64,000 bases of DNA from Clostridiales bacterium (lineage in GTDB: Bacteria; Bacillota; Clostridia; Christensenellales; CAG-138): assembly GCA_012838425.1 (NCBI GenBank), contig DUPG01000008.1, positions 84,042-148,041 of the forward strand, in the 5' to 3' direction. Below, piece by piece: positions 8,381 through 15,895 of this stretch. Numbering within the stretch: the first letter of the stretch is position 1; every line of letters begins with the position of its first letter. Below the pieces are notes generated by a model. That model searched no databases. It saw only the letters and a list, made by a program, of their open reading frames with translations, and was not told the origin of the DNA. Position numbers and translations under genes: made by a program.

Positions 8381-9492
8381 ACATTACCTGCCTTCGCGGC
8401 GAGATACTCACGCTTTGCTTTTCGTATTGCCGCCTTTTCTTTTAGAATTCTTGAAATACCGTTTTCAGCCGCCATGAAGAATATAATAATAGACTGCACA
8501 ACCAGTATCAGCTCAGATGAAATTCCAACCTTCATTTCCATAGCGGTAGAGCCCATCTTCAACGCGGCGAAGAATATGCTTATCACCACAATTCCTATGG
8601 GGTTGTAGCGCATTATCATTGCTACAAGCATACCGTCGAAATAAAACTCCTTGCTTATGGATTCTATGAAGCGGCCATGTATGCCGAACACCTCGAACAT
8701 ACCTACAAGACCGCATATAGCGCCGGATATTATCATTGAAATTATTGCGATTCGGTTTGTCTTGAAGCCCGAATAGCGTGAGAACTCATAGTTCTGCCCT
8801 GTTAATCTCTGCTCATAGCCCTGCGCGGTCTTGCTCATAAAATACCATACAACAAGTGCTATTACTGCCGCTATGAATATGCTTTGCGTCAAGGTCGAGC
8901 TGGTTATCAGCCTTGTGAATTTGAATTCGGGGTCAATCGCCTGTGTACCTGATGCTATGCCCCTCTCTGTGGTTTTCAGAGGACCGTTTGAGAGATACAC
9001 GCATAAGTAAATTGCGATTGAATTCATCATAATAGTAGTTATAACTTCGTTTACACCTAAGCGCACCTTCAGTACCGCAGGAATAGAAGCATAAGCACCT
9101 CCCGCCGCCATTGCCGCAAGCAAGCATAGGGGAATGGCTATTATGGGTGAAACCCCCGTAAGCTCAGCGCCCACTATTGCCGCAGCCATCGCGCCCAAGA
9201 ATAGCTGCCCTTCGCCGCCTACATTGAACATGCCGGCCTTCGCGGCAACTGCCATCGCAAGACCCGTCATAGCAAGCGTTACGGTTTTCGCCAAAGTGTC
9301 GCCGATTCCTCTTGGCGAACCGAAAGCGCCCTTTATCAGCGCACCGTAGCCTTCTATGGGGTTGTAGCCCAATATCAGCATGATTACAGCTCCCAATATA
9401 AGAGCGAGTAATATACTTATGCTCAATGAGAGAATATAGCTGAAATCATACTTGTATCGCTTTGTAAATAGCTCGTTTAGGAATTCTCGCAT
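8377..9492 (-). CDS. ABC transporter permease, nucleoside/simple-sugar (NupP/YufP-like)
   Basis: The 371-residue permease is the larger partner of the 7436-8380 protein. It has about ten hydrophobic helices and the family motif GLAMAVAAKAGMFNVGGEGQLFLG, plus a Lys/Arg-rich C-terminal tail. The start at 9492 overlaps the 3' end of the ATPase gene by 16 bases, indicating translational coupling, and GGAGG sits just upstream. Together the two permeases form the heterodimeric channel. Confidence 0.9.
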   Translation of the reverse strand: MREFLNELFTKRYKYDFSYILSLSISILLALILGAVIMLILGYNPIEGYGALIKGAFGSPRGIGDTLAKTVTLAMTGLAMAVAAKAGMFNVGGEGQLFLGAMAAAIVGAELTGVSPIIAIPLCLLAAMAAGGAYASIPAVLKVRLGVNEVITTIMMNSIAIYLCVYLSNGPLKTTERGIASGTQAIDPEFKFTRLITSSTLTQSIFIAAVIALVVWYFMSKTAQGYEQRLTGQNYEFSRYSGFKTNRIAIISMIISGAICGLVGMFEVFGIHGRFIESISKEFYFDGMLVAMIMRYNPIGIVVISIFFAALKMGSTAMEMKVGISSELILVVQSIIIFFMAAENGISRILKEKAAIRKAKREYLAAKAGNV

Positions 9493-11030
9493 ACTTCCTC
9501 CTTGCTGTGGGTAAGCATAGCAAGCCCGACTTTTTCCTTTGAAGCGGTTTTCGGGTCGAACTCGGCAGTGATTTTGCCTTCAAACAGCGTGCAAATACGG
9601 TCGGACAACATGAATATTTCGTCTAAGTCCGCGCTTATTAAAAGTATCGCCGCGCCTTCGTTACGCTTGTTTATTATCTGCTTGTGTATGAACTGCATTG
9701 CCGCAATATCCAAGCCGCGCGTGGGCTGTGAAATCACATACGCCCTTGTGTTCTCGAAAGAAAACTCTCTGCCGACTACGATTTTCTGCATATTTCCGCC
9801 TGACAATGAGCCTACGGGTATGTGAATGCCAGCGCCTCTTACATCGAATTGATTATACACTTCTTTTGAGTATTTACTGATTTTGTCGCGCCTTAGGTGT
9901 AATTTCAGCCATGCGAATTCCCTTCGCCTCTGCTTGCCTACTAATAGGTTTTCCCATATTGAAGCCTGCTTTGATAGCCCTGTCTTAATTCTGTCCTCAG
10001 GTATGTGCGCCAAGCCTAACTTGCGTATTTTTTCGGGAGATTGCTTAGTGATTTCAATTCCGTTTAAGTAAATGCTGCCCTTCAATGCGGGGCGCAATCC
10101 GGTTATCGCCTGCGCAAGCTCGCTTTGCCCATTGCCCTCAACGCCTGCTATTCCTACAATTTCGCCGGAGTTTATAGTTAAATTCAAATCGTTTATGGCA
10201 ATTAAGCCGCGTGCGTTTGAAACAGTCAGATTCTTTATATCTAATACGGGAGTCTTAACCGTTTCGTCGCGCGGAATGCTTTCGAATGACAGCTCGTGAC
10301 CCACCATCATTGAAGCCAGCTTGCTTTCGGATAGGTTCTTAGTTTCTTCTATCCCTGCAAGCTTTCCGGCGCGCAAAACTGCTACTCGGTCGGAAATCTC
10401 CATTACTTCATATAGCTTGTGCGTGATTATTATTATGGTATGTCCCTTTTCCTTTAGCTTTCTGATTATTTTGAAAAGCTCGTCCGTTTCACTGGGGGTC
10501 AATACTGCAGTAGGCTCGTCTAAAATTAAGACCTTAGAGCCTAATGCCAACGCTTTCAGAATCTCCACCCTCTGCTGCAAGCCTACTCCCAAATCTCGAA
10601 CCCTCGCGTTCGGGGGAACCTCAAGCCCGTATTCGCGTATCAGATCCTCTGTAAACCTAACAGCCGCTTTGTTATCGAAGAATATCCCGAACTTAGCAGG
10701 CTTTTTGGGTTCATGCCCCAATACTATGTTTTGCGCCACAGTGAATGAGTCAATCAGCATGAAGTGTTGATGCACCATGCCGATTCCGGCTTTTATCGCG
10801 GCGGTTGGGGAGAATGTGGTTACGGTGCTTCCAAGAATTTCAACGCTGCCAAGCGTGGGCTGTATCTGACCGGCTAATACATTCATAAGAGTTGTTTTGC
10901 CTGCGCCGTTTTCGCCGACTATCGCGAATATTTCGCCCTTTTTGATAGACAATGAAATGTCATCGTTCGCAAGTGTTTCTACGAACCGTACAGTAATGTT
11001 CTTCATGTTTACGGCAATATCGTTGCTCAT
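9477..11030 (-). CDS. ABC transporter ATP-binding protein with two nucleotide-binding domains (NupO/YufO-like)
   Basis: The 517-residue protein has two fused ABC domains. The first carries Walker A GENGAGKTTL near residue 38 and Walker B ILDEPTAVL; the second has the degenerate Walker A GVEGNGQSELAQ and the signature LSGGNMQK, as is usual for the second half of nucleoside and sugar ATPases. It is the first gene of a three-gene minus-strand operon (ATPase, permease, permease) and powers import. A candidate promoter lies upstream (11063-11092). No binding-protein gene is adjacent, which is unusual for this family. Confidence 0.92.
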   Translation of the reverse strand: MSNDIAVNMKNITVRFVETLANDDISLSIKKGEIFAIVGENGAGKTTLMNVLAGQIQPTLGSVEILGSTVTTFSPTAAIKAGIGMVHQHFMLIDSFTVAQNIVLGHEPKKPAKFGIFFDNKAAVRFTEDLIREYGLEVPPNARVRDLGVGLQQRVEILKALALGSKVLILDEPTAVLTPSETDELFKIIRKLKEKGHTIIIITHKLYEVMEISDRVAVLRAGKLAGIEETKNLSESKLASMMVGHELSFESIPRDETVKTPVLDIKNLTVSNARGLIAINDLNLTINSGEIVGIAGVEGNGQSELAQAITGLRPALKGSIYLNGIEITKQSPEKIRKLGLAHIPEDRIKTGLSKQASIWENLLVGKQRRREFAWLKLHLRRDKISKYSKEVYNQFDVRGAGIHIPVGSLSGGNMQKIVVGREFSFENTRAYVISQPTRGLDIAAMQFIHKQIINKRNEGAAILLISADLDEIFMLSDRICTLFEGKITAEFDPKTASKEKVGLAMLTHSKEEVCENS

Positions 11031-11062
11031 ATATCACCCTTGTTTTTGCTTTCTTAAAAGCT

Positions 11063-11092
11063 ATTCTACTCCATTTGACTGAATAAATGCAA
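11063..11092 (-). promoter_or_regulatory. Candidate sigma-A promoter of the ABC operon
   Basis: Read on the minus strand: TTGCAT, 18-base spacer, TAGAAT, with the -10 about 33 bases before the ATPase start. The -35 matches consensus at four positions and the -10 at five. Confidence 0.5.
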
Positions 11093-11145
11093 GCAGATGA
11101 CTAATAATAATTGTACATTGTGGCTGTGAAAGGAGGCGAAAATTT

Positions 11146-11265
11146 ATGGAAAAGCAGCAGAAGGAAAAGCAGCAGAAGAGACAGCAAAAAGGACAGCAAC
11201 CCAACAAGCAGATGAAGCAATGCTGTCAGCAGGAGCAGAACCGCTCAGAAGGGAAGGAAAACTAA
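11146..11265 (+). CDS. Lys/Gln-rich 39-residue protein, copy 1 (unrecognised)
   Basis: This ORF is too short for the ORF track but has a textbook RBS (AAAGGAGG, 9 bases before ATG). The protein begins with MEKQQK and EKQQK repeats (a 15-bp tandem DNA repeat encodes them), then QQPNKQM and CC. It is almost all Lys, Gln, Glu and Arg, so it should be highly charged and unstructured. Its TAA overlaps the ATG of the next ORF (TAATG), and the two proteins share MEKQQK and QQPNKQM, so they are tandem duplicates. Function unknown; nucleic-acid binding or a small spore-associated protein are only guesses from composition. Confidence 0.6.
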   Translation: MEKQQKEKQQKRQQKGQQPNKQMKQCCQQEQNRSEGKEN

Positions 11266-11432
11266 TGGAAAAGCAGCAGAAAAAGCAAAGACAGCAAAAG
11301 AAGCAGCAACCCAACAAGCAGATGACTAAGCAAAGCTGTGAGCAGGCGAAAATCCGCTCTGATGTTGAAGGCAGCTATACAGGAGCATCAGATTGCTGCC
11401 AAAGACCTATACAGGACCAAGACGACCTATAA
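11265..11432 (+). CDS. Lys/Gln-rich 55-residue protein, copy 2 (unrecognised)
   Basis: The ORF track begins at 11220, but the start homologous to copy 1 is the ATG at 11265, which overlaps the stop of copy 1 and has AAGG upstream. The first 20 residues repeat copy 1 (MEKQQK, QQPNKQM); the rest diverges to a more acidic tail with a CC pair and ends in QDQDDL. A 22-bp direct repeat (CAGCAACCCAACAAGCAGAT...) occurs in both copies, 110 bases apart. Low complexity makes database assignment difficult; a strong hairpin terminator follows. I do not recognise a family. Confidence 0.6.
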   Translation: MEKQQKKQRQQKKQQPNKQMTKQSCEQAKIRSDVEGSYTGASDCCQRPIQDQDDL

Positions 11433-11468
11433 TCATTATTGGTGAAAAAATCAGGTAAAAAAGAATTA

Positions 11469-11491
11469 GTGGGGAGTACTTCCCACTTTTT
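11469..11491 (+). terminator. Rho-independent terminator after the Lys/Gln-rich ORFs
   Basis: GTGGGGAGTACTTCCCAC forms a near-perfect stem and is followed directly by TTTTT. It closes the two-gene unit 36 bases after its last stop. Confidence 0.8.
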
Positions 11492-11769
11492 CGTGCGCTA
11501 TTTGCTTAAAGCGAATTATACTCTAACTTTATGGCAAATTGGCTAATTATTTCACATAAAAATTATTTGTGCGATTTGGGCTAATCCGAAGCATAATATA
11601 CAAAATTTAAGCTAATTCTTTTCATTTGAAGCCATACATTGTGAAATGAATTACAAATTATAGTTTAATTATTTTAATCATGATGAAATTATTATAATAA
11701 TGCTAACAAAAATATTGCAATTTACTTTGCCAATGCGCAACCAAACAGTAAAATAAATTTTTGTAATGC
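11492..11769. other. Very AT-rich intergenic region
   Basis: About 280 bases with strikingly higher A+T than its surroundings and no credible ORF on either strand. GCTAAT recurs three times in similar context (near 11542, 11580 and 11611), and ATTTCACA / TGTGAAAT form an inverted pair about 90 bases apart. It lies upstream of a strong promoter for the pilin-like gene, so it may be a regulatory or UP-element region, but no known operator is recognised. Confidence 0.5.
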
Positions 11770-11798
11770 TTGACAGCTAAGATTTGTAAATTTATCAT
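11770..11798 (+). promoter_or_regulatory. Sigma-A promoter of the pilin-like gene
   Basis: TTGACA, exactly 17 bases, TATCAT; the preceding sequence is A/T-rich and could act as an UP element. The start codon at 11874 lies about 70 bases downstream of the expected transcription start. Confidence 0.75.
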
Positions 11799-11873
11799 AT
11801 TATTGTAATACAAAAGAAATGCAATTCTGCAAGAAGTAATAAGTAAATAATTTTGTCAAAAGGAGATGTCGAA

Positions 11874-12248
11874 ATGAAAAAGACAAACAAGCAAAAGGCG
11901 TTCACGATTGTAGAGTTGATTATCGTTATCGCGGTAATAGGCATACTTGCGGCGATACTCATACCTGCATTCACGAACATCATAGCGAAAGCCAATGCAA
12001 AATCTGCGCTATCTGATGCGCGCAATACTTTAACCTCTTTCTTAACAGAGAATTTAGAGATTGTTGATGGCGTAATAGCTAAGAGCATTGTAATTTTCGT
12101 TAAGAAAGCGAAAATGTACTATGTTTTCGGTTATCAGAACAATGGTCCCGATGCGGGCAAGCTGATGCAATCCGCCGGCAATCCCTTCAATTATGAAGAT
12201 CTAGCCGAGTTGATTGATGACTACAATTGTCCCGACTATGACATATAG
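11874..12248 (+). CDS. Type IV pilin-like protein, N-terminal part (frameshifted from the following GLUG ORF)
   Basis: The ORF track uses a TTG at 11853, but AAGGAGAT stands 8 bases before the ATG at 11874, giving MKKTNKQKAFTIVEL. This is a type III (prepilin) signal: basic leader, then FTIVELIIVIAVIGILAAILIPAF, with Glu at +5. The residue before the cleavage site is Ala rather than the usual Gly. The reading frame ends at TAG (12246). In the -1 frame an open reading frame runs without a stop from 12242 straight into the large ORF starting at 12335, so this looks like the 5' piece of one gene. No pilus assembly or prepilin peptidase gene is in the window. Confidence 0.7.
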   Translation: MKKTNKQKAFTIVELIIVIAVIGILAAILIPAFTNIIAKANAKSALSDARNTLTSFLTENLEIVDGVIAKSIVIFVKKAKMYYVFGYQNNGPDAGKLMQSAGNPFNYEDLAELIDDYNCPDYDI

Positions 12249-12334
12249 GCACAGAGGAAGAAACCAACTATGCGTTCTTCCTGTGGCCTCATGACCAGCC
12301 CTCAGGCTCAGGCTCTGGTATTAAATCAGGCGGA

Positions 12335-13858
12335 ATGGAAGAAATCAATCAAAGCTTCATCAATCTAACAGAGAGAATTAAGGGCGCACCTGAAACCGCA
12401 CAGGTATTCGATGGCTTCTTAATAGGAATGATTGTTGACGCAGGCGTACACAATCCCGGCGGCAGCGGCACAACCCCCGGTGATGACAACCCAAGTGGTC
12501 CTACCATTGTGCCTACGGAGGAGCCTGAGCCTACGGAAGAACCCGTATCAATCGACATTTCTGTAAAGTTCTATGATACTTGGAACGAAGAATTGTTCGA
12601 AACAAAGACTCTCACAGTTGATGAGACAGGCACTCAAACCATTACAAAGGAAATGGTACAGTCAATCGCTTCAGCCGAATTCACAATTGCAACAGATGAA
12701 GTAATAGTAGATGTTCAAGAGGACAGCAATATTGAAATTACATTTGAGGGTACCCGCGACAGAACTATTGAAGGTGAGCTGTTCAGAGTAATAACCAACG
12801 CTACAGGACTTAAAAAGATTGACAGCCAGGTTGACGTTAATGGCGCAACTTCTATGGACGCAAAATATATACTTAACAACAACATTACCTCCGGCATGGC
12901 AAATTGGAAACCATTAGGATGGGTAAGAACCGATGATAACGGCAATCCGATTTCAATAGGCGATGTACGATTCAACGGTATTTTCGACGGGGGTAATTAT
13001 CAAATAAGCGGTTTGTCAATGAGTTGGACTGCTTCTAGTGGCAATCAGTATGTCGGTTTGTTTGCCAGGATTGATACCTCAGGGGTTATAAGGAATCTAA
13101 AAATATTGCTGACAGATACAATAACAGCTTATAATTTCGCTGGTGTTATCGCAGGACGAAACCATGGCACGATATCAAATGTGCATGTAACAAATGGTGC
13201 GCCTGGAGAAAACATTGGTATTATTCAGACAACTACTACTATTGGTGGTACTGGAAACAATGCAGGTGGTATAGTTGCTGAAAATTCTGGAGGTCTCATT
13301 GAAAAATGTTCCACCTGTCTTTATAGCATTAATGGTGCATATGCTGCGGGTGGTATTACAGGAAGCAATGTAGCAGGCGGTGTTATTGATCAATGCTGGT
13401 CATATAGCGGTATAAACAATACAGGTACATATGCATTAACTGCTGTCCGTGTTGGAGGAATTGTAGGGCATAATGTTGCAATAAGTGTAAGCATGTCGAA
13501 TTGTATAGCAATGCCTTTATATCCTATACGCGGAAATCAATACCTTGGCTTGCTTGTTGGATATGCAAGTAATAGTAATACAATAATTACTAACTGCTAT
13601 GGAGTTGACAACGGAAATGTTACGCCAAGCGGCGACAATCCGACAAATATAGGTGCGGCTATTGGCGGTCAAGGCAGCACTGCGCCTACAGTAACAGGTT
13701 GCTATGTAGTATCAAGCAGAAGTGATAGCTTTTTCACGGTTTTCGCTAATGAAAGCCAGCTTATCGCGCAATCACCCTCATTCGGTTGGGATACGAATAT
13801 TTGGATTATCGATGGTTCATCATTGCCAAGGTTAAGGAACAACCCGTTCCCGGCGTAA
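12335..13858 (+). CDS. GLUG-repeat surface protein, 3' part of a frameshifted pilin-like gene
   Basis: The ATG at 12335 has no Shine-Dalgarno sequence at a normal distance, and the frame stays open upstream to 12242, encoding GTEEETNYAFFLWPHDQ and a Ser/Gly linker. It therefore reads as the continuation of the pilin-like ORF after a one-base indel. The visible 507 residues contain a linker rich in Thr/Pro/Glu (VPTEEPEPTEEP), a domain beginning FYDTWNEE, then repeats with GLUG-like motifs (YVGLFARIDTSGVIRNLKI, GVIAGRNHGTISNVHV, GGIVAENSGGLIEKC, GGITGSNVAGG, GGIVGHN). GLUG repeats form beta-solenoids in adhesins and secreted proteins. There is no LPXTG anchor at the C-terminus. The same FYDTWNEE domain recurs in the next ORF. 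Confidence 0.7.
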   Translation: MEEINQSFINLTERIKGAPETAQVFDGFLIGMIVDAGVHNPGGSGTTPGDDNPSGPTIVPTEEPEPTEEPVSIDISVKFYDTWNEELFETKTLTVDETGTQTITKEMVQSIASAEFTIATDEVIVDVQEDSNIEITFEGTRDRTIEGELFRVITNATGLKKIDSQVDVNGATSMDAKYILNNNITSGMANWKPLGWVRTDDNGNPISIGDVRFNGIFDGGNYQISGLSMSWTASSGNQYVGLFARIDTSGVIRNLKILLTDTITAYNFAGVIAGRNHGTISNVHVTNGAPGENIGIIQTTTTIGGTGNNAGGIVAENSGGLIEKCSTCLYSINGAYAAGGITGSNVAGGVIDQCWSYSGINNTGTYALTAVRVGGIVGHNVAISVSMSNCIAMPLYPIRGNQYLGLLVGYASNSNTIITNCYGVDNGNVTPSGDNPTNIGAAIGGQGSTAPTVTGCYVVSSRSDSFFTVFANESQLIAQSPSFGWDTNIWIIDGSSLPRLRNNPFPA

Positions 13859-13864
13859 TAAAAA

Positions 13865-13886
13865 GGGCGGCATTTGCCTGCCGCCC
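13865..13886 (+). terminator. Hairpin after the first GLUG gene
   Basis: GGGCGGCA-TTTGCC-TGCCGCCC, an 8-bp perfect GC-rich stem, 6 bases after the stop. The U tract is poor (TCGCCTT), so it may be an inefficient or processing hairpin. Confidence 0.6.
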
Positions 13887-14072
13887 TCGCCTTATACATA
13901 AGACAAGCCGTTAAAAAAGCACTTAAATTGAATGTAAGGGGGTAAGTGGCAAACAATAGCTTTTTTCACAAAGTTATATAGCTGCAGATATATAGCAATG
14001 TGCTAAAAGCAGTTGAATAAACCACAAACCGCTTGCAGATATAAAATACTATTTTGAAAGTAGAAAAAGAAC

Positions 14073-14240
14073 ATGAAACGGACAAGCATTATTAAGGCGC
14101 TATCGCTTCTAATAGCGATAGCAATGGCACTTATGCCAATGGCAGGAATTAGCGCGCTGGCAAATGGAAACGAGTTTACAATTACCTATGAGTTCGACCC
14201 CGACTTCCCTGAGTTAGGCGAAACTCTTGACTTCCCGTAA
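14073..14240 (+). CDS. Secretory signal-peptide fragment of the second GLUG protein (ends at in-frame TAA)
   Basis: This 55-residue ORF is absent from the track. It encodes a canonical signal peptide (MKRTSIIKALSLLIAIAMAL...AGISALA) followed by a short mature stretch ending at TAA 14238-14240. The next ORF (from 14262) is in exactly the same frame, with only ERQTEDG between the stop and its TTG codon. The most economical reading is a single secreted protein gene broken by one nonsense codon. The upstream RBS is weak (an A/G-rich stretch). Confidence 0.65.
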   Translation: MKRTSIIKALSLLIAIAMALMPMAGISALANGNEFTITYEFDPDFPELGETLDFP

Positions 14241-14261
14241 GAAAGGCAAACGGAAGATGGA

Positions 14262-15710
14262 TTGCATTATGTAGTAGATATTGAAGATTTAATTGGAGGG
14301 CCATTACCTGAGGGTTACACCTTCCACTATTGGGTAGACTCTTACGAAACTGCGTATTACCCTAGTTTTACCATCGATTATGACACTACCCTCACAGCTG
14401 TCGTTACCTACACTCCGCCAGAACCCGATACTATTACAGTTGATGTTTCCTTCTATGACACATGGAACGAAGAGACTATCACGGAATATGAGGTCGAAGT
14501 GCCTGCTGGCGGTACAGTAACTGCTGAAGATGTTTTGGCAGTTGCACCAGAATTATGGGTATCTACAACGCAACAAGTAACTGATGTTGAGGAGTACGAC
14601 AACATAACCTTTTACGGTTCAAGGTTGGCTCAACCCGATGGCGACGACTATGTAACATATACAAACGGAACACGCTATCAGGTAATCACAACGGTTACAG
14701 GCTTCCTAAAGATTGACGATACTTTGGCAGGCTTACAAGACAACTACTTGCAGTATAATGATTTGAACCTTACAGGCATAACTACAAACACTGTTTATGG
14801 CTTAGGAACATTTACATATGTATGCACCATTGGCGGCTATGGCGTAAACAGCTTAGAGTTCAGCGGAATATACGATGGCGGCATGCATGAGATAACAGGT
14901 TTTGGCGGTCAGCCTTGGGGTTCAAACGATACTTGCGTCGGATTGTTCAGTTACAATACAGGTACTATTAAAAACATTAACTTAACAATCGGAACACTGA
15001 AAGGCGCAGCAGAAGTTGGCGGTGTTGTTGGTTGGAATGCTGGTGCGATAGAAAATGTGCATGTCACAATCAACAACAGAATCGAAGCATACAGGTATGT
15101 AAACTATGGCATCAATGTATCCAGCGTTGGCGGAATATGTGGTGTCATGACAAGTCCCGGCTCAATTGTAAATTGTAGTGTAAAATGTAATGGCACTGCT
15201 CTAATCAAGACATATCAAAACTATGGCGGTGGCGGCGGAATATGCGGCGTTGCATTGAGCAACACATCAATTAGCTTGAGCTGGTTTAACGGAAGATTGA
15301 ATTCCGAGTATGCATATAGCTATGGCGGCAACTACATCGGCGGTATAGTTGGCTACCTGAATACAAACTCAACTGTTTCTAACTGCTGGGCATTCGTACA
15401 GGATATCCATGGCTATGACTATTTGGGTGGTATCGCTGGTTACAACAAGGGCACACTTACAGCTTGCTGGGCATATATCCTTGATGCTACAGGATATTAT
15501 TCTGATAGCGCAGGAAGCATAGTAACATCTTGGGGTAACTTAGGCACAGTAACCTACTGCTATAAAGAAACTGCGGATGCTACAGGCGGTGAGGGCGTTG
15601 GTACTAACACCGTATTCGGCGGCACAACTCCTTTAGCAGGCTTCGATACAAGCATTTGGGAGTTTGAAGAAGGTTACTTCCCTGGCATCATGTCAAACCC
15701 CTCGCGTTAA
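14262..15710 (+). CDS. GLUG-repeat secreted protein, main part (interrupted by in-frame TAA)
   Basis: The 482-residue frame has no signal peptide of its own; that is encoded in the same frame at 14073-14240, before a TAA. The start at TTG 14262 is only the first possible start after the stop, with a weak GGAAG before it. Residues about 60-150 repeat the domain found in the previous GLUG protein (FYDTWNEE, DVEEYDNITFYGSR, YQVITTVTGFLKID). GLUG-type repeats follow (CVGLFSYNTGTIKNINLTIG, VGGVVGWNAGAIENVHV, GGICGV, IGGIVGYLN, LGGIAGYNKGTLTACW). There is no sorting signal at the C-terminus, so it may be released or bound non-covalently. If TAA is real, the full protein is made only by readthrough or reinitiation. 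Confidence 0.7.
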   Translation: MHYVVDIEDLIGGPLPEGYTFHYWVDSYETAYYPSFTIDYDTTLTAVVTYTPPEPDTITVDVSFYDTWNEETITEYEVEVPAGGTVTAEDVLAVAPELWVSTTQQVTDVEEYDNITFYGSRLAQPDGDDYVTYTNGTRYQVITTVTGFLKIDDTLAGLQDNYLQYNDLNLTGITTNTVYGLGTFTYVCTIGGYGVNSLEFSGIYDGGMHEITGFGGQPWGSNDTCVGLFSYNTGTIKNINLTIGTLKGAAEVGGVVGWNAGAIENVHVTINNRIEAYRYVNYGINVSSVGGICGVMTSPGSIVNCSVKCNGTALIKTYQNYGGGGGICGVALSNTSISLSWFNGRLNSEYAYSYGGNYIGGIVGYLNTNSTVSNCWAFVQDIHGYDYLGGIAGYNKGTLTACWAYILDATGYYSDSAGSIVTSWGNLGTVTYCYKETADATGGEGVGTNTVFGGTTPLAGFDTSIWEFEEGYFPGIMSNPSR

Positions 15711-15845
15711 GCAAAAAACCAGCAGTATTGGCTTTGTTGATTTAGTATAATTTTGTAGCAATCTGAGAGCCTTTTCGAGAGTAAGCCTTTACTAAATTCA
15801 TATTAGGAGGAAACTTTCACCTCTTGCATTAGGCATATGCAAAGC

Positions 15846-15868
15846 AAAGTGGGAGAAATCCCACTTTT
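15846..15868. terminator. Bidirectional terminator between convergent genes
   Basis: AAAGTGGGA-GAAA-TCCCACTTT is a perfect 9-bp stem with a GNRA-type tetraloop, A-rich on one side and T-rich on the other, located between the plus-strand GLUG gene and the minus-strand YugP-like gene. Confidence 0.75.
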
Positions 15869-15895
15869 CGCTGTAAAGAATATGAGATTCACCTC

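Noticed and set aside
11220-11264. Longer form of mini-ORF copy 2 starting at 11220
   Set aside because: The upstream 15 codons overlap copy 1 out of frame and have no RBS; the ATG at 11265 matches the start of copy 1.
12236-12250. Programmed -1 ribosomal frameshifting joining the pilin-like and GLUG ORFs
   Set aside because: There is no X XXY YYZ slippery heptamer and no obvious downstream pseudoknot at the junction; an indel, real or technical, is simpler.
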